From an uncultured delta proteobacterium (GTDB lineage Bacteria > Myxococcota_A > Polyangia > Polyangiales > Polyangiaceae): DNA of 45,062 bases. The translations under genes and the position numbers were made by a program. The stretch spans positions 1-45,062 of the forward strand of contig CAIVJW010000198.1 of assembly GCA_903906315.1 (NCBI GenBank), in the 5' to 3' direction. Below the pieces are notes generated by a model that was not told the origin of the DNA, ran no database searches, and saw only the letters and a list, made by a program, of their open reading frames with translations. Each line of letters starts with the position of its first letter. Within the stretch, counting starts at the first letter, position 1. This document shows positions 7,973 through 17,602 of the stretch, piece after piece.

Positions 7973-9340
7973 GTGACGGACCTCCTCGTCCACCCGGCCG
8001 TCGGGCCGCTCGTCGGCAGCGTGCCCGTCCCCGGCGACAAGAGCATCGCTCACCGCGCGATCCTCCTCGCCGGCCTCGCGACGGGGACGAGCCGCGTGCG
8101 TGGCGGCGCGCTGGGCGACGACAACCGCGCGACCCTCGCGGCCCTGGGCGCGCTCGGCGTGGCGCACACGGAGCAAGCGGGCGCGCTCGTGATCGACGGC
8201 GTCGGGCTCCACGGCCTGCGGGCGCCGGCCGGCGATATCGACTGCGGCAACTCCGGCACGACGATGCGGCTGCTCGCGGGCCTCCTCGCCGCGCAGCCGT
8301 TCCGCGCGCGGCTCGTCGGTGATGCGTCGCTCTCGCGTCGTCCGATGGGGCGCATCGCCGGCCCGCTTCGCCTGCGCGGCGCGCGCATCGAGGGCCGCCT
8401 CGATCCGAGCAAGCCGGGCGAGACGACCGCGCCCCTCGAGATCGGCCCGCTGCCGTCGCCGCACGTCCTCGGCGCGCTCGAGTACGATCTGCCGGTCGCG
8501 AGCGCACAGGTCAAGAGCGCGCTGCTGCTCTCGGGCCTGTACGCCGACGGCGCGACGTGGCTCCGCGAGCCGGTCGTCTCGCGCGACCACACCGAGCGCA
8601 TGCTCCGCGCGCTCGGCGTGCCGATCGCATCGCTCGGACCGATGGTCGAGCTCGACGGCCCGTCGTGGTCGGGCGACCTCCCGGCGTTCGATCTCGAGGT
8701 GCCGGGCGACCTCTCCGCGGCCGCGTTCCTGATCGCCGCGGCGCTCCTCGTCTCTGGCAGCCGCGTCGGCGTGCGGCGCGTCGGCATCAACCCGACCCGC
8801 ACCGGGTTCGTCGAGCTCGTGCGTGACATGGGCGGCGCGCTCGAGGTCGCGGCGCGCGGCGACGAGCTCGGCGAGCCGCTCGGCGACCTCCTCGCGGCGT
8901 TCGGCCCCCTGCGCGCCGTCCGCGCGGGCGGCGAGACCCTCACGCGCGCGATCGACGAGGTGCCGATCTTCTGCGCGCTCGCGGCCAGGGCTCGCGGCCT
9001 CACGGTCATCCGCGACGCCGCCGAGCTGCGCGTCAAGGAGAGCGACCGAATCGCCACGATGGCGCGCGTGCTCGCGGCGTTCGGCGTGCCGTGCGAGGAG
9101 CGCCCCGACGGCCTCGTCGTCGAGGGCGTGCCGGATCGCCCCCTCGACGCGGCCGACGTCAAGAGTCACGGGGACCATCGCGTCGCGATGACGGCCGTCG
9201 TGCTCGGCCTGCTCGCGCGCGGCCCGACGCGCGTGCGCGACGCGGGCTGCATCGCGACGAGCTTCCCCCGCTTCGTGGGCACGCTGCGCGCGCTCGGGGC
9301 GACGATCGACGTGGTGGACGGCGCGGAGGCCCACTCATGA
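7973..9340 (+). CDS. aroA: 3-phosphoshikimate 1-carboxyvinyltransferase (EPSP synthase)
   Basis: A 455-residue enzyme for the sixth step of the shikimate pathway, joining shikimate-3-phosphate and PEP. Motifs: GDKSIAHRA at residues 22-30 (usually GDKSISHR), GNSGTTMRLLAG (about 90-101), RRPMGRIAGPL, ASAQVKSALLLSGLYA, NPTRTGFVELVRDMG, the catalytic-region RVKESDRIATMA and GDHRVAMTA. Full length for the family. GTG 7973 gives an N-terminus (MTDLLVHPA) correctly placed before the GDKS motif, and no better start is available. It overlaps cmk by 4 nt (ATGA), so the two are translationally coupled, the usual aroA-cmk arrangement. Confidence 0.97.
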   Translation: MTDLLVHPAVGPLVGSVPVPGDKSIAHRAILLAGLATGTSRVRGGALGDDNRATLAALGALGVAHTEQAGALVIDGVGLHGLRAPAGDIDCGNSGTTMRLLAGLLAAQPFRARLVGDASLSRRPMGRIAGPLRLRGARIEGRLDPSKPGETTAPLEIGPLPSPHVLGALEYDLPVASAQVKSALLLSGLYADGATWLREPVVSRDHTERMLRALGVPIASLGPMVELDGPSWSGDLPAFDLEVPGDLSAAAFLIAAALLVSGSRVGVRRVGINPTRTGFVELVRDMGGALEVAARGDELGEPLGDLLAAFGPLRAVRAGGETLTRAIDEVPIFCALAARARGLTVIRDAAELRVKESDRIATMARVLAAFGVPCEERPDGLVVEGVPDRPLDAADVKSHGDHRVAMTAVVLGLLARGPTRVRDAGCIATSFPRFVGTLRALGATIDVVDGAEAHS

Positions 9341-10074
9341 GCGGACATGCAGGCATGCGGCGCGCGCGCGTCGCGATCGATGGACCGGCCGGATCCGGCA
9401 AGAGCACGGTGGCTCGGAGGCTCGCCGAGCGGCTCGGCTACGTCCTCGTCGACACGGGGGCGCTCTATCGCACCGTGGCCCTCGCGGCCCAGCGCGGCGG
9501 CCTCGCGTGGAGCGACGCCGAGGCGGTCGCGGCCCTCGCGCGTCGCCTGGTCGAGGCGCGCGGCATCGTCGTCGCGCGCGGCGATCTCGACCCGTCGGTC
9601 GGCGGCAGCGGCGTGCGCGTCACGCTCGAGGGCGACGACGTCTCGCTCGCGATCCGCGCGCCCGAGATGAGCGTCGGCGCGAGCCGCGTCTCCGCCATCC
9701 CGGCCGTGCGCCAGGCGCTGCTCGTGGTGCAGCGTCAGGCCGGCGCCGCGGGCGGCGTCGTCCTCGAGGGCCGCGACATCGGCACCGTCGTGTTCCCCGA
9801 CGCCGAGGTGAAGTTCTTCCTCACGGCCTCGCCCGAGGTCCGCGCCCGTCGCCGCTGGGAGGAGCTCTCCGCGCGCGGCGCCGGCGTGTCGCTCGAGGAC
9901 ACGCTCGCCGACGTCGTGGAGCGTGACCGCGCCGACACCGAGCGCCCCGTCGCTCCGCTGCGCAAGGCCGACGACGCGATCGAGATCGACTCGAGCGAGA
10001 GCTCCGCCGACGAGGTCATCGAGCGAATGGCGCGCCTCGTCGAGGACCGCGTGGCGCGCCTCGCGCAGGGCTGA
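9337..10074 (+). CDS. cmk: Cytidylate (CMP) kinase
   Basis: A 245-residue nucleotide kinase that phosphorylates CMP and dCMP with ATP. The P-loop GPAGSGKSTVARRLAERLG, YVLVDTGALYR just after it, the CMP-binding region around RVSAIPAVRQALLVVQRQ, GGVVLEGRDIGTVVFPDAEVKFFLTAS and the lid ARRRWEEL are all present. The start is the ATG overlapping the aroA stop; a second ATG 18 nt later (before RRARVAIDG) is also possible and gives a more standard N-terminus. Two nested inverted repeats follow the stop codon, so the aroA-cmk operon seems to end here instead of continuing to rpsA. Confidence 0.96.
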   Translation: MSGHAGMRRARVAIDGPAGSGKSTVARRLAERLGYVLVDTGALYRTVALAAQRGGLAWSDAEAVAALARRLVEARGIVVARGDLDPSVGGSGVRVTLEGDDVSLAIRAPEMSVGASRVSAIPAVRQALLVVQRQAGAAGGVVLEGRDIGTVVFPDAEVKFFLTASPEVRARRRWEELSARGAGVSLEDTLADVVERDRADTERPVAPLRKADDAIEIDSSESSADEVIERMARLVEDRVARLAQG

Positions 10075-10078
10075 TCGC

Positions 10079-10141
10079 GCGAGACCGGCCCCTCGGACCG
10101 CGCCGCACCGAGGAGCCGCCGGCGTCCGTGGCAGGTCTCGC
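10079..10141 (+). terminator. Nested inverted repeats after cmk
   Basis: GCGAGACC (10079-10086) pairs with GGTCTCGC (10134-10141). Inside, CCTCGG (10091-10096) pairs with CCGAGG (10108-10113). It begins 5 nt after the cmk stop codon and fits a transcript end for aroA-cmk, but has no T-tract. Confidence 0.4.
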
Positions 10142-10353
10142 AGGCCGAACGATCCCCGTGCTCGCGTCTCTCCCGTGGTCGGGGCGTGATGCCCGGAAGG
10201 CCGCGTCGCGAAGGGCGCTGTGCGCCGAGACTTCGGCTTCGTTCGGGGTCGCTTCGCGTCGCCGATAGGAGGCCGCCGCCCGACCCGTGGGCCGCGTGTC
10301 CGCTCGCGATCCGAGGGCGGGCCGCGTGCGTGCTAGCGTGCCGGCGAACCCTC

Positions 10354-11376
10354 GTGCCGCGTTGCCTCTCGCGCTCCCCTCCGCCCGTACGCCTCGTCGC
10401 GATCGCGATCGCGGTCGCGACCGCGGTCGGCTGCAAGGAGGTCCCGCACGGCGGCGTGCGCACCCCCGAGGCCCGCGCCGGGGAGCTCGCCCCGAAGCGC
10501 CCCGCCGGTCCGCAGGTCGTGCGCCGCGTCGAGGCGTCGGAGCTGCTCCCGGCCGACCTCGACCTCGTCGTGCGCCTCGATCTCGCCCGGATCCGCGCAC
10601 AGCTCGGCGCCGAGGCGATCGATCGCCTGCTCGCGCGCGCGCTCGTCGAGGCGGCCCCGGGCCCCGGCGCGGTCGTCGAGGTCGACCCCCTCCTCGCGCT
10701 CGCGGCGCGTCGCGCCGACACGGTGTTCGTCGCGTTGCGCGCCGAGGACCCGGCGTCCGGCGACCGCGTCGTCGTGCTCGAGGGCAAGCTCGCCGGCCTC
10801 TCGCCCGATCCCGCCCGGTTCCACCCCGGTCCGCCGACGATCCTCGACGGCGTCCGCAGCTTCGACCGCCTCGGCGCGGCCGATCGCGCGCCGCGCGACG
10901 CGACGGCCCGCGTGGTCGCCGTCGGCGATCGCGCGATCGCCTTCGTGTCGCCCGTCGAGGTCGACAGCGTCGAACGCGTGCTGCGCGAAGGCCCCGATCC
11001 TCGACGCGGCGACCCCGCGGCCGAGGGGCTCGTCAGCGTCGATCTGCGCGTGCGTCGCCTGGGCCCGGCGATGGAGCGCCGGTTCCCCTCGCTGGGCGCC
11101 GTCGTGGCCGGGCTCGACCGTGTTCGCGGCTCGGCTGCGCTGCTCGACGATGGGCTTCGCGTGGACCTCGACGTCGTCGGCGCGTCCGAGGACGGCGCCG
11201 AGCGGCTCCTTCGCTTCGCGCTCGCGCTGCGCGACGGAGCCGCCGAGTCCGATCGCGCCAAGGTCCTCGCGAGCCTCGCCGCCGAGCGCACCGACAAGAC
11301 CGTGCACCTGCGCTGGACGCTGCCGGCCGCGACCCTGCTCGCGGCGATCGGCGACCGGGCGCCGCCCGCGCCCTGA
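10354..11376 (+). CDS. Putative lipoprotein of unknown function
   Basis: About 340 residues from GTG 10354 (MPRCLSRSPPP), followed by a hydrophobic signal and a lipobox-like AVGC, so the mature protein would be lipid-anchored at Cys27. The open frame extends upstream, but GTG 10354 is the start that places the signal peptide at the N-terminus; a TGC-TAGCGT -10-like element lies 14 nt before it. The mature part opens with LLPADLDLVVRLDLARIRAQLG and then alternates strands and helices, reminiscent of DUF3352-like proteins. The gene at 13476 has the same opening pattern and a similar layout and may be a distant paralogue. I do not recognise a function. It lies in the stretch that separates cmk from rpsA. 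Confidence 0.75.
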   Translation: MPRCLSRSPPPVRLVAIAIAVATAVGCKEVPHGGVRTPEARAGELAPKRPAGPQVVRRVEASELLPADLDLVVRLDLARIRAQLGAEAIDRLLARALVEAAPGPGAVVEVDPLLALAARRADTVFVALRAEDPASGDRVVVLEGKLAGLSPDPARFHPGPPTILDGVRSFDRLGAADRAPRDATARVVAVGDRAIAFVSPVEVDSVERVLREGPDPRRGDPAAEGLVSVDLRVRRLGPAMERRFPSLGAVVAGLDRVRGSAALLDDGLRVDLDVVGASEDGAERLLRFALALRDGAAESDRAKVLASLAAERTDKTVHLRWTLPAATLLAAIGDRAPPAP

Positions 11377-11771
11377 CCGGGCGCCGCCCCTTCGGCGTTG
11401 CCGGTCGACGCGCCGGCCGCCCTGGGAATCAGCCAGGCGAGCGCGGTCGCATCCCGTCACCGGGGGTCGGCCGAGCTCCTTCGCGGGGCACCGCCTACCG
11501 CCTTCTCATCGAAGCAGTGCCCGGTTCCTGCGCAGGCGATCGCTGGCGCCATCGCGATCGCCCGGCAGGCCCGGATACCCCTTCAGGCCCTCACGCACGA
11601 TGGGTCATGGCGATACCGTAACGAAACGTGGTGTGCTGGATTTGTGTCCTGCATCGGTGTGTTGGCGTGCTGTTGCAGTGTACTTCTGCCCCGATCGGTG
11701 TTCACTGGGCACGTGACCGTGAGACCGAGCACGACCCGAATCGTGCGCTGGTCGGGGAGGAATACACCGCG
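11377..11771 (+). other. Intergenic region with a locally AT-richer segment
   Basis: No supported ORF. Bases about 11605-11715 are clearly less GC-rich than the surroundings and probably hold the promoter and leader of the downstream lipoprotein gene, but I find no good -35/-10 pair. A sigma-54-like TGGC...TTGC at 11663-11676 has one base too few between its halves. The segment ends in a clear ribosome-binding site, GGGGAGGAA at 11754-11762. Confidence 0.5.
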
Positions 11772-13340
11772 ATGAAGAACTGGATCCTGGGTGCATCTGC
11801 CGCGCTACTGGCCGCTTCGGCCTGCGGGCTCGTCGGGTGCTCGAGCGACTCCGAGGCGACGACGGCGACGACCGGAGGGGGAACGACGGCGACCACGACC
11901 GGGGCGGGAGGCGCCGGGGGCGACACGGGTTCCGGTGGTAACACCGGTGCGGGCGGCGACACCGGCAGCGGGGGCAACACCGGCGCAGGCGGGGTGGGCG
12001 GCGCGGGCGGCGCGGGAGGTGCCCCGCAGCTGAAGATCGGCGTCGCCGATCCGACCCAGGCCACCGTGCACGGCAAGGCGATGGGCGACTGGGCCGAGGA
12101 CTACTGGAAGTGGGCCCTTGGTGGCGGCAGTGACAAGGACGCCGACCACGGAGACGTCTACTTCCTGCCGCTCCCGAGCGCGACGGACCTCGACCCGAAC
12201 GACCCGAATGCCATTCTCACCGGCGCGCTGCCGCTCGACGTGCCAGCGGGCAAGCCGATCCTGATGCCGCTCGTCGCGTGGACGACCGAGCGCTACAAGG
12301 CCGACCTCAACCTGCCCGACGACCAGCCGGTCGACGACTCGTGCTTCGACCCGTCGCTCGACAAGCGCGACTGCGTGGTCGGCGACACGAAGGGCGCGCC
12401 CGTCTACACGTGGCTCACGCTCGACGGCAAGCAGGTGGCCGTCGATCAGTCGAGCTTCTACACGGGCTACAAGGCGTGGGCGACGCCGTTCGACTACGCC
12501 GCTCCGAGCGACTACGGCTCGATCGCCGCGCTCGGCGCGCAGACGGTCATCGTGATGATCGAGAGCCTGCCCGCCGGCCCGCACACGGTCACGAACTACG
12601 TCGACTACGGCCCGATGGGCTTCTTCTTCGACAACACCTGGACGCTGACCGCGAAGGACCAGGGCGCCGCCGTCGCTCAGGGCCCGATCGCCGACGAGGC
12701 GCTGCCGGCCGTCGAGGCGGGCCTCGCCGACCCGACCGCGAAGGTCGAGGGCAAGACCTCGCCGGAGTGGTTCGTCGAGTACTGGCGCTGGATGCTCACG
12801 GGCGCCGACGAGGCCGCGAGCAAGGCGTCGCCGGTCGCGTTCCTGGCGCTTCCGCAGGGCGAGGACACCGATCCTTCGGACACCGCGACGTGGATGAAGG
12901 GGCACCTCGACGTGACGCTGGACAAGGGCAAGCCCTTCTTCCTCCCGGTGGTCGCCTGGATCCTCGAGAGCTACACCGCGGAGTCGAAGATCCAAGACGA
13001 CCTGCCGCTGTCCGATGGCTGCTACGACCCGGCGGTCGACCCGCGCGGGTGCGCGATCGGTGACCGCAAGTTCGACACGAACCGCATCTACCTGACGCTC
13101 GACGGCAAGCAGATCCTGGCAAACCAGAGCGCGTTCTACTTCGAGCCGCAGTCCTTCACCCCGGCGATCGATTACCCGGCGCCGACGGACTACCAGTCCG
13201 ACGCCGCGATCGGTTGCCAGGGGGTGGGCCTGCTCGTCGAGCCGCTCGCGAGCGGCACGCACGAGCTCACGCTGTTCGTCGACGTCGGCACGCTCGGCAA
13301 GTTCGTCTACGACAACACCTGGACCCTCACGGTCCCCTGA
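11772..13340 (+). CDS. Lipoprotein with an internally duplicated ~210-residue domain, function unknown
   Basis: 522 residues from ATG 11772, with GGGGAGGAA 9 nt upstream. A signal peptide ends in the lipobox LVGC (Cys23), followed by a Thr/Gly linker (about 28-85) with repeated GGDTGSGGNTGAGG units. Two copies of one domain follow, at about 90-305 and 318-522. Shared landmarks in order: ADPT, a Trp/Tyr-rich helix (DYWKWAL / EYWRWML), FLPLPS / FLALPQ, L+V..GKP+..P+VAW..E.Y, DSCFDPSLDKRDCVVGD / DGCYDPAVDPRGCAIGD, YLTLDGKQ, a SxFY strand, APSDYGS / APTDYQS, and the ending DNTWTLT. The conserved Cys pair in each copy suggests a disulfide outside the cytoplasm. I do not recognise the family. It lies in the insertion between cmk and rpsA. 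Confidence 0.9.
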   Translation: MKNWILGASAALLAASACGLVGCSSDSEATTATTGGGTTATTTGAGGAGGDTGSGGNTGAGGDTGSGGNTGAGGVGGAGGAGGAPQLKIGVADPTQATVHGKAMGDWAEDYWKWALGGGSDKDADHGDVYFLPLPSATDLDPNDPNAILTGALPLDVPAGKPILMPLVAWTTERYKADLNLPDDQPVDDSCFDPSLDKRDCVVGDTKGAPVYTWLTLDGKQVAVDQSSFYTGYKAWATPFDYAAPSDYGSIAALGAQTVIVMIESLPAGPHTVTNYVDYGPMGFFFDNTWTLTAKDQGAAVAQGPIADEALPAVEAGLADPTAKVEGKTSPEWFVEYWRWMLTGADEAASKASPVAFLALPQGEDTDPSDTATWMKGHLDVTLDKGKPFFLPVVAWILESYTAESKIQDDLPLSDGCYDPAVDPRGCAIGDRKFDTNRIYLTLDGKQILANQSAFYFEPQSFTPAIDYPAPTDYQSDAAIGCQGVGLLVEPLASGTHELTLFVDVGTLGKFVYDNTWTLTVP

Positions 13341-13396
13341 CCCTCGCGGGGCGTGACGGCGGCGGCCTCGCGCCGCCCGCGCCCCGGGAGCTCGCC

Positions 13397-13423
13397 GCGC
13401 GGCCTCGTCGAGGGAGGCCGCGC
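13397..13423 (+). terminator. Perfect 10-bp GC hairpin
   Basis: GCGCGGCCTC (13397-13406), 7-nt loop, GAGGCCGCGC (13414-13423), extendable by one more pair. It is placed 57 nt after the stop codon of the duplicated-domain lipoprotein gene and ahead of the next gene's promoter element. No T-run follows. Confidence 0.5.
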
Positions 13424-13462
13424 GCCGCCACCGCGCCCTCGCGCGCGCCGCGCTCGTCGTGC

Positions 13463-13468
13463 TACGCC
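13463..13468 (+). promoter_or_regulatory. -10-like element TACGCC of the gene at 13476
   Basis: CGTGC-TACGCC, the same extended -10 form seen before several genes here, ends 7 nt before ATG 13476. The match to TATAAT beyond TA is weak; its weight comes from the repeated position and the preceding TGC. Confidence 0.35.
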
Positions 13469-13475
13469 GGCAGGC

Positions 13476-14525
13476 ATGGCTCGCGAGCAGGTCGACGCCG
13501 TCCCCCCCACGGTCCGCGAGCGCCCGACTCGCAAGCGCGGCGGCGGCTGCGGCCTGGTCGTCCTGGCGGGCCTCGTGGCCGCGGCGATCGGCGCCGCCGC
13601 CCTCTGGGTGTTCGTGCTGCGCGCTCCCGCGCGCGCGCTCCGGCACGTGCCGTCGAACGCTACCCTCGTCGCGCGCGTCGACCTCGTCGAGATCGCCCTC
13701 TTCGGCCCGGTCCGCAAGCACCTCGTGCCGCTGTTCGACGCGCCCGAGGCGCCCGCGTCCGGCGCGTCCGCGACCCCCTCGGCCTCGGCGGGCGCCGACC
13801 GCGTCGACCGCATCCGCCAGGAGACCGGCGTCGACCTCCGCCGTGACGTGCGCGAGGTCGTGATCGCCTCCGTCGACGCCACCTCGTGGGTCGCGCTCTT
13901 CGGCGGTCGCATCGAGCGCGGCCGTTTCGTGGCCGGCATGGACCGCGTGCTCCGCGATGACGGGGCCGGCGGCTGGCAGCTCGAGGGCGATCGGCTCGTC
14001 GGACCGCGCGGGGTCGTGATCGCGCAGGCCGACGATGGCACGCTGGTCCTCGGCACGGATCGCTCGCTCGTCGGCGCGGCGCTGCCCGAAACCGACGACG
14101 CGGCCCACCTCGGCCTGCCCGACGGCGGCGCGGTCGCCATCGTGATCACGAAGCCGGCGTGGTCGGGCGCGTCGACGGCGCTCTTCGCGCTCCCGCACGG
14201 CGGGGTGCTCGGTAAGGTGGACGGCGCGTCCGGCCGCTTCGCTCTCGGGGACGCGCCCGCGCTCACCCTCCGTCTCGAGGCCGCCGGCGGCGACGCGGTC
14301 GCGCTGCAGGCGGACCTCGCGTCGATGCTCGACGAGGTCCGCGCCGTGTTCACGATCCTCCCGGACCTCGTCGGCGAGAAGGCGGCCTTGCGCGGAGCGC
14401 GCCTGCGCGTCGACGGCGGCGCGGTCGTGGTGGAGGCGCCCTGGCCCCTCGAGGCCCTCGACCGGGCGTGCGACCGCTTCGCCGGGGTCGTCCGCGGCGC
14501 GTTGGCGCGCCCATCGATTCGGTAG
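13476..14525 (+). CDS. Membrane-anchored protein of unknown function
   Basis: 349 residues from ATG 13476. A basic N-terminus (TRKRGGGCG) leads into one transmembrane helix (about 25-48, LVVLAGLVAAAIGAAALWVF), giving an N-in anchor with the rest outside the cytoplasm. The external part begins ALRHVPSNATLVARVDLVEIALFG, close in pattern to the opening of the lipoprotein at 10354 (P...DLVVRLDLARIRAQLG). Later segments in both (FVAGMDRVL... VIAQADDGTLVLGTD; LRLEAAGGDAVALQADLASMLDEV) suggest the same alternating sheet/helix fold. The function is unknown; DUF3352-like is the nearest description. It precedes rpsA by 224 nt, which carries its own promoter candidate, so co-transcription is uncertain. 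Confidence 0.82.
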   Translation: MAREQVDAVPPTVRERPTRKRGGGCGLVVLAGLVAAAIGAAALWVFVLRAPARALRHVPSNATLVARVDLVEIALFGPVRKHLVPLFDAPEAPASGASATPSASAGADRVDRIRQETGVDLRRDVREVVIASVDATSWVALFGGRIERGRFVAGMDRVLRDDGAGGWQLEGDRLVGPRGVVIAQADDGTLVLGTDRSLVGAALPETDDAAHLGLPDGGAVAIVITKPAWSGASTALFALPHGGVLGKVDGASGRFALGDAPALTLRLEAAGGDAVALQADLASMLDEVRAVFTILPDLVGEKAALRGARLRVDGGAVVVEAPWPLEALDRACDRFAGVVRGALARPSIR

Positions 14526-14581
14526 GCCAGCGCGCCGTTCACGTCGTGATCCCGAGCGCCCCCGGTGGCAGGACCTTTGCA

Positions 14582-14610
14582 TTGACAGAGGCGCCGCTCA
14601 CGACTACATG
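14582..14610 (+). promoter_or_regulatory. Candidate sigma-70 promoter of rpsA
   Basis: A perfect TTGACA (14582-14587), 17 nt, then TACATG (14605-14610, 3 of 6 to TATAAT). A consensus -35 is striking in DNA this GC-rich. The predicted leader is about 130 nt and contains a small hairpin (CGACC/GGTCG around CGAG, 14683-14696), which would suit S1 autoregulation known in other bacteria. Confidence 0.5.
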
Positions 14611-14749
14611 CACGCGACTCCCTCGCCTGGCGAGCGCATTTCGGCGCCTCTCCGCGCGTTGATTCGGCGAACCCTGCCCGCCCGACCCGAGGGTCGAACG
14701 GCGCCGATCGAAGGGACCAACGACTGCAGGCGAAGGCACTCAATCAGGC

Positions 14750-16504
<1,755 letters not shown>

Positions 16505-16514
16505 GGCCCCCCCC

Positions 16515-16973
16515 ATGGGCCTGCGTGGCCGTCAGGTGCTCCTCGCGATCGCTTCGATCGCGGTGACCCTGGCGGCCTCGCCATTTTGTGCGGCGGCGGA
16601 TCCGCCCTTGGATCCCGACCCGTGGTTCGGCAAGGACAAGCTCCTGCACTTCGGCGTGAGCGCGGCGATCTCGGCGGGGGGGTACGGCGTGGGCAAGGCC
16701 GCGTTCGGCGGGTACGCCGGGCCCGCGATCCTCGGATCGAGCCTGGCGCTCGCCGCGGGCGGCGCGAAGGAGCTCATCGACCTCGCGGGCTATGGCGACC
16801 CTTCGTGGCGCGACCTCGCGTGGGACGTGATCGGCACCGCGGTCGGGACGGGGATCTGCCTGTCGATCGACGCGATCGTGCATCGCGCGGCGTCGACGGA
16901 CCCGCCACCGGTCACGGTGTCGCCGACTGCGGGGGCGAAGGGCTTCGTCGTGGCGGTGCCGTTCGCGTTCTGA
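16515..16973 (+). CDS. YfiM/DUF2279-like small exported protein
   Basis: 152 residues beginning 10 nt after the rpsA stop, with AAGGAG at the rpsA end as a possible ribosome-binding site. An N-terminal signal peptide (about 1-27, cut near AAADPP) precedes WFGKDKLLHFGVSAAISAGGYG, a middle hydrophobic helix, and GAKELIDLAGYGDPSWRDLAWDVIGTAVG. This KLxHF ... KE..D..G.G..SW.DL..D..G..G pattern is that of DUF2279/YfiM proteins, whose role is not known. The C-terminus (GFVVAVPFAF) ends in alternating aromatic residues, as outer-membrane-directed proteins sometimes do, but it is too short to be a barrel. Confidence 0.72.
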   Translation: MGLRGRQVLLAIASIAVTLAASPFCAAADPPLDPDPWFGKDKLLHFGVSAAISAGGYGVGKAAFGGYAGPAILGSSLALAAGGAKELIDLAGYGDPSWRDLAWDVIGTAVGTGICLSIDAIVHRAASTDPPPVTVSPTAGAKGFVVAVPFAF

Positions 16974-17071
16974 TCGCGACTCCTCGCCGCCTCGTCGTGC
17001 GAGCCGTCCGTCGCGGCAGCCCGAACCCGTGGGACCGGCCTCCGAAGTGTGCGATGCTCCGCCCCCTTCCG

Positions 17072-17602
17072 ATGGCCAATCCGCTCTGGGCGCCGTGGCG
17101 CATCGAGTACATCCTCTCGCCGAAGGACAGGTCGCGAGGCTGCGTCTTCTGCGGCGTCGCCGAAGCGAGCGCGGACGAGCTGCGCGCGCGCCACGTCGTG
17201 TGCGTGACGGAGTCGGCCTTCGTCGTGCTGAACCGCTACCCCTTCGCGTCGGGCCACCTGCTCGTCGTGCCGCACGCCCACGTCGACGCGGTCGAGGCGC
17301 TCGACGACACGGCCTACGACGCGCTCTTCCGCCTCCTGCGTGAGAGCGTCGTGCGCGTGAAGAGGGCGTTCAAGCCGGAGGGCCTCAACGTCGGGCTGAA
17401 CCTCGGCGCGGTCGCCGGCGCCGGCATCGCCGAGCACGCCCACGCGCACGTCGTGCCGCGCTGGTCCGGCGATACGAACTTCATGCCCGTCCTCGCCGAC
17501 GTGCGCGTCGTGCCGCAGGCGCTCGACGCCACCCTCGACCACCTCGCGCCCCACTTCGCCGACGTCCCCGGTCGCGTGCGCGGGCCGGCTGCCTGCCCGT
17601 GA
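17072..17602 (+). CDS. HIT-family hydrolase/phosphorylase (Ap4A phosphorylase-like)
   Basis: 176 residues from ATG 17072. The opening NPLWAPWRIEYI, the Cys pair CVFC (24 and 27), NRYPFASGHLLVVPHAHV and the histidine triad EHAHAHVVPRW (His122, 124, 126) mark the branch that includes the mycobacterial Ap4A phosphorylase Rv2613c. It would split dinucleoside polyphosphates or similar nucleotides. An ATG at 17054 in the same frame is an alternative start, but family N-termini begin just before LWAPWR. The stop codon overlaps the GTG of the next gene (GTGA), so the two are translationally coupled. Confidence 0.9.
   Translation: MANPLWAPWRIEYILSPKDRSRGCVFCGVAEASADELRARHVVCVTESAFVVLNRYPFASGHLLVVPHAHVDAVEALDDTAYDALFRLLRESVVRVKRAFKPEGLNVGLNLGAVAGAGIAEHAHAHVVPRWSGDTNFMPVLADVRVVPQALDATLDHLAPHFADVPGRVRGPAACP

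Noticed and set aside
11663-11676. Sigma-54-like TGGC...TTGC upstream of the duplicated-domain lipoprotein
   Set aside because: The distance between the two conserved doublets is one base shorter than the strict -24/-12 spacing.
14683-14696. Possible riboswitch or structured S1 leader
   Set aside because: Only one small hairpin is visible in the rpsA leader and no known riboswitch core. It is kept as part of the promoter entry only.
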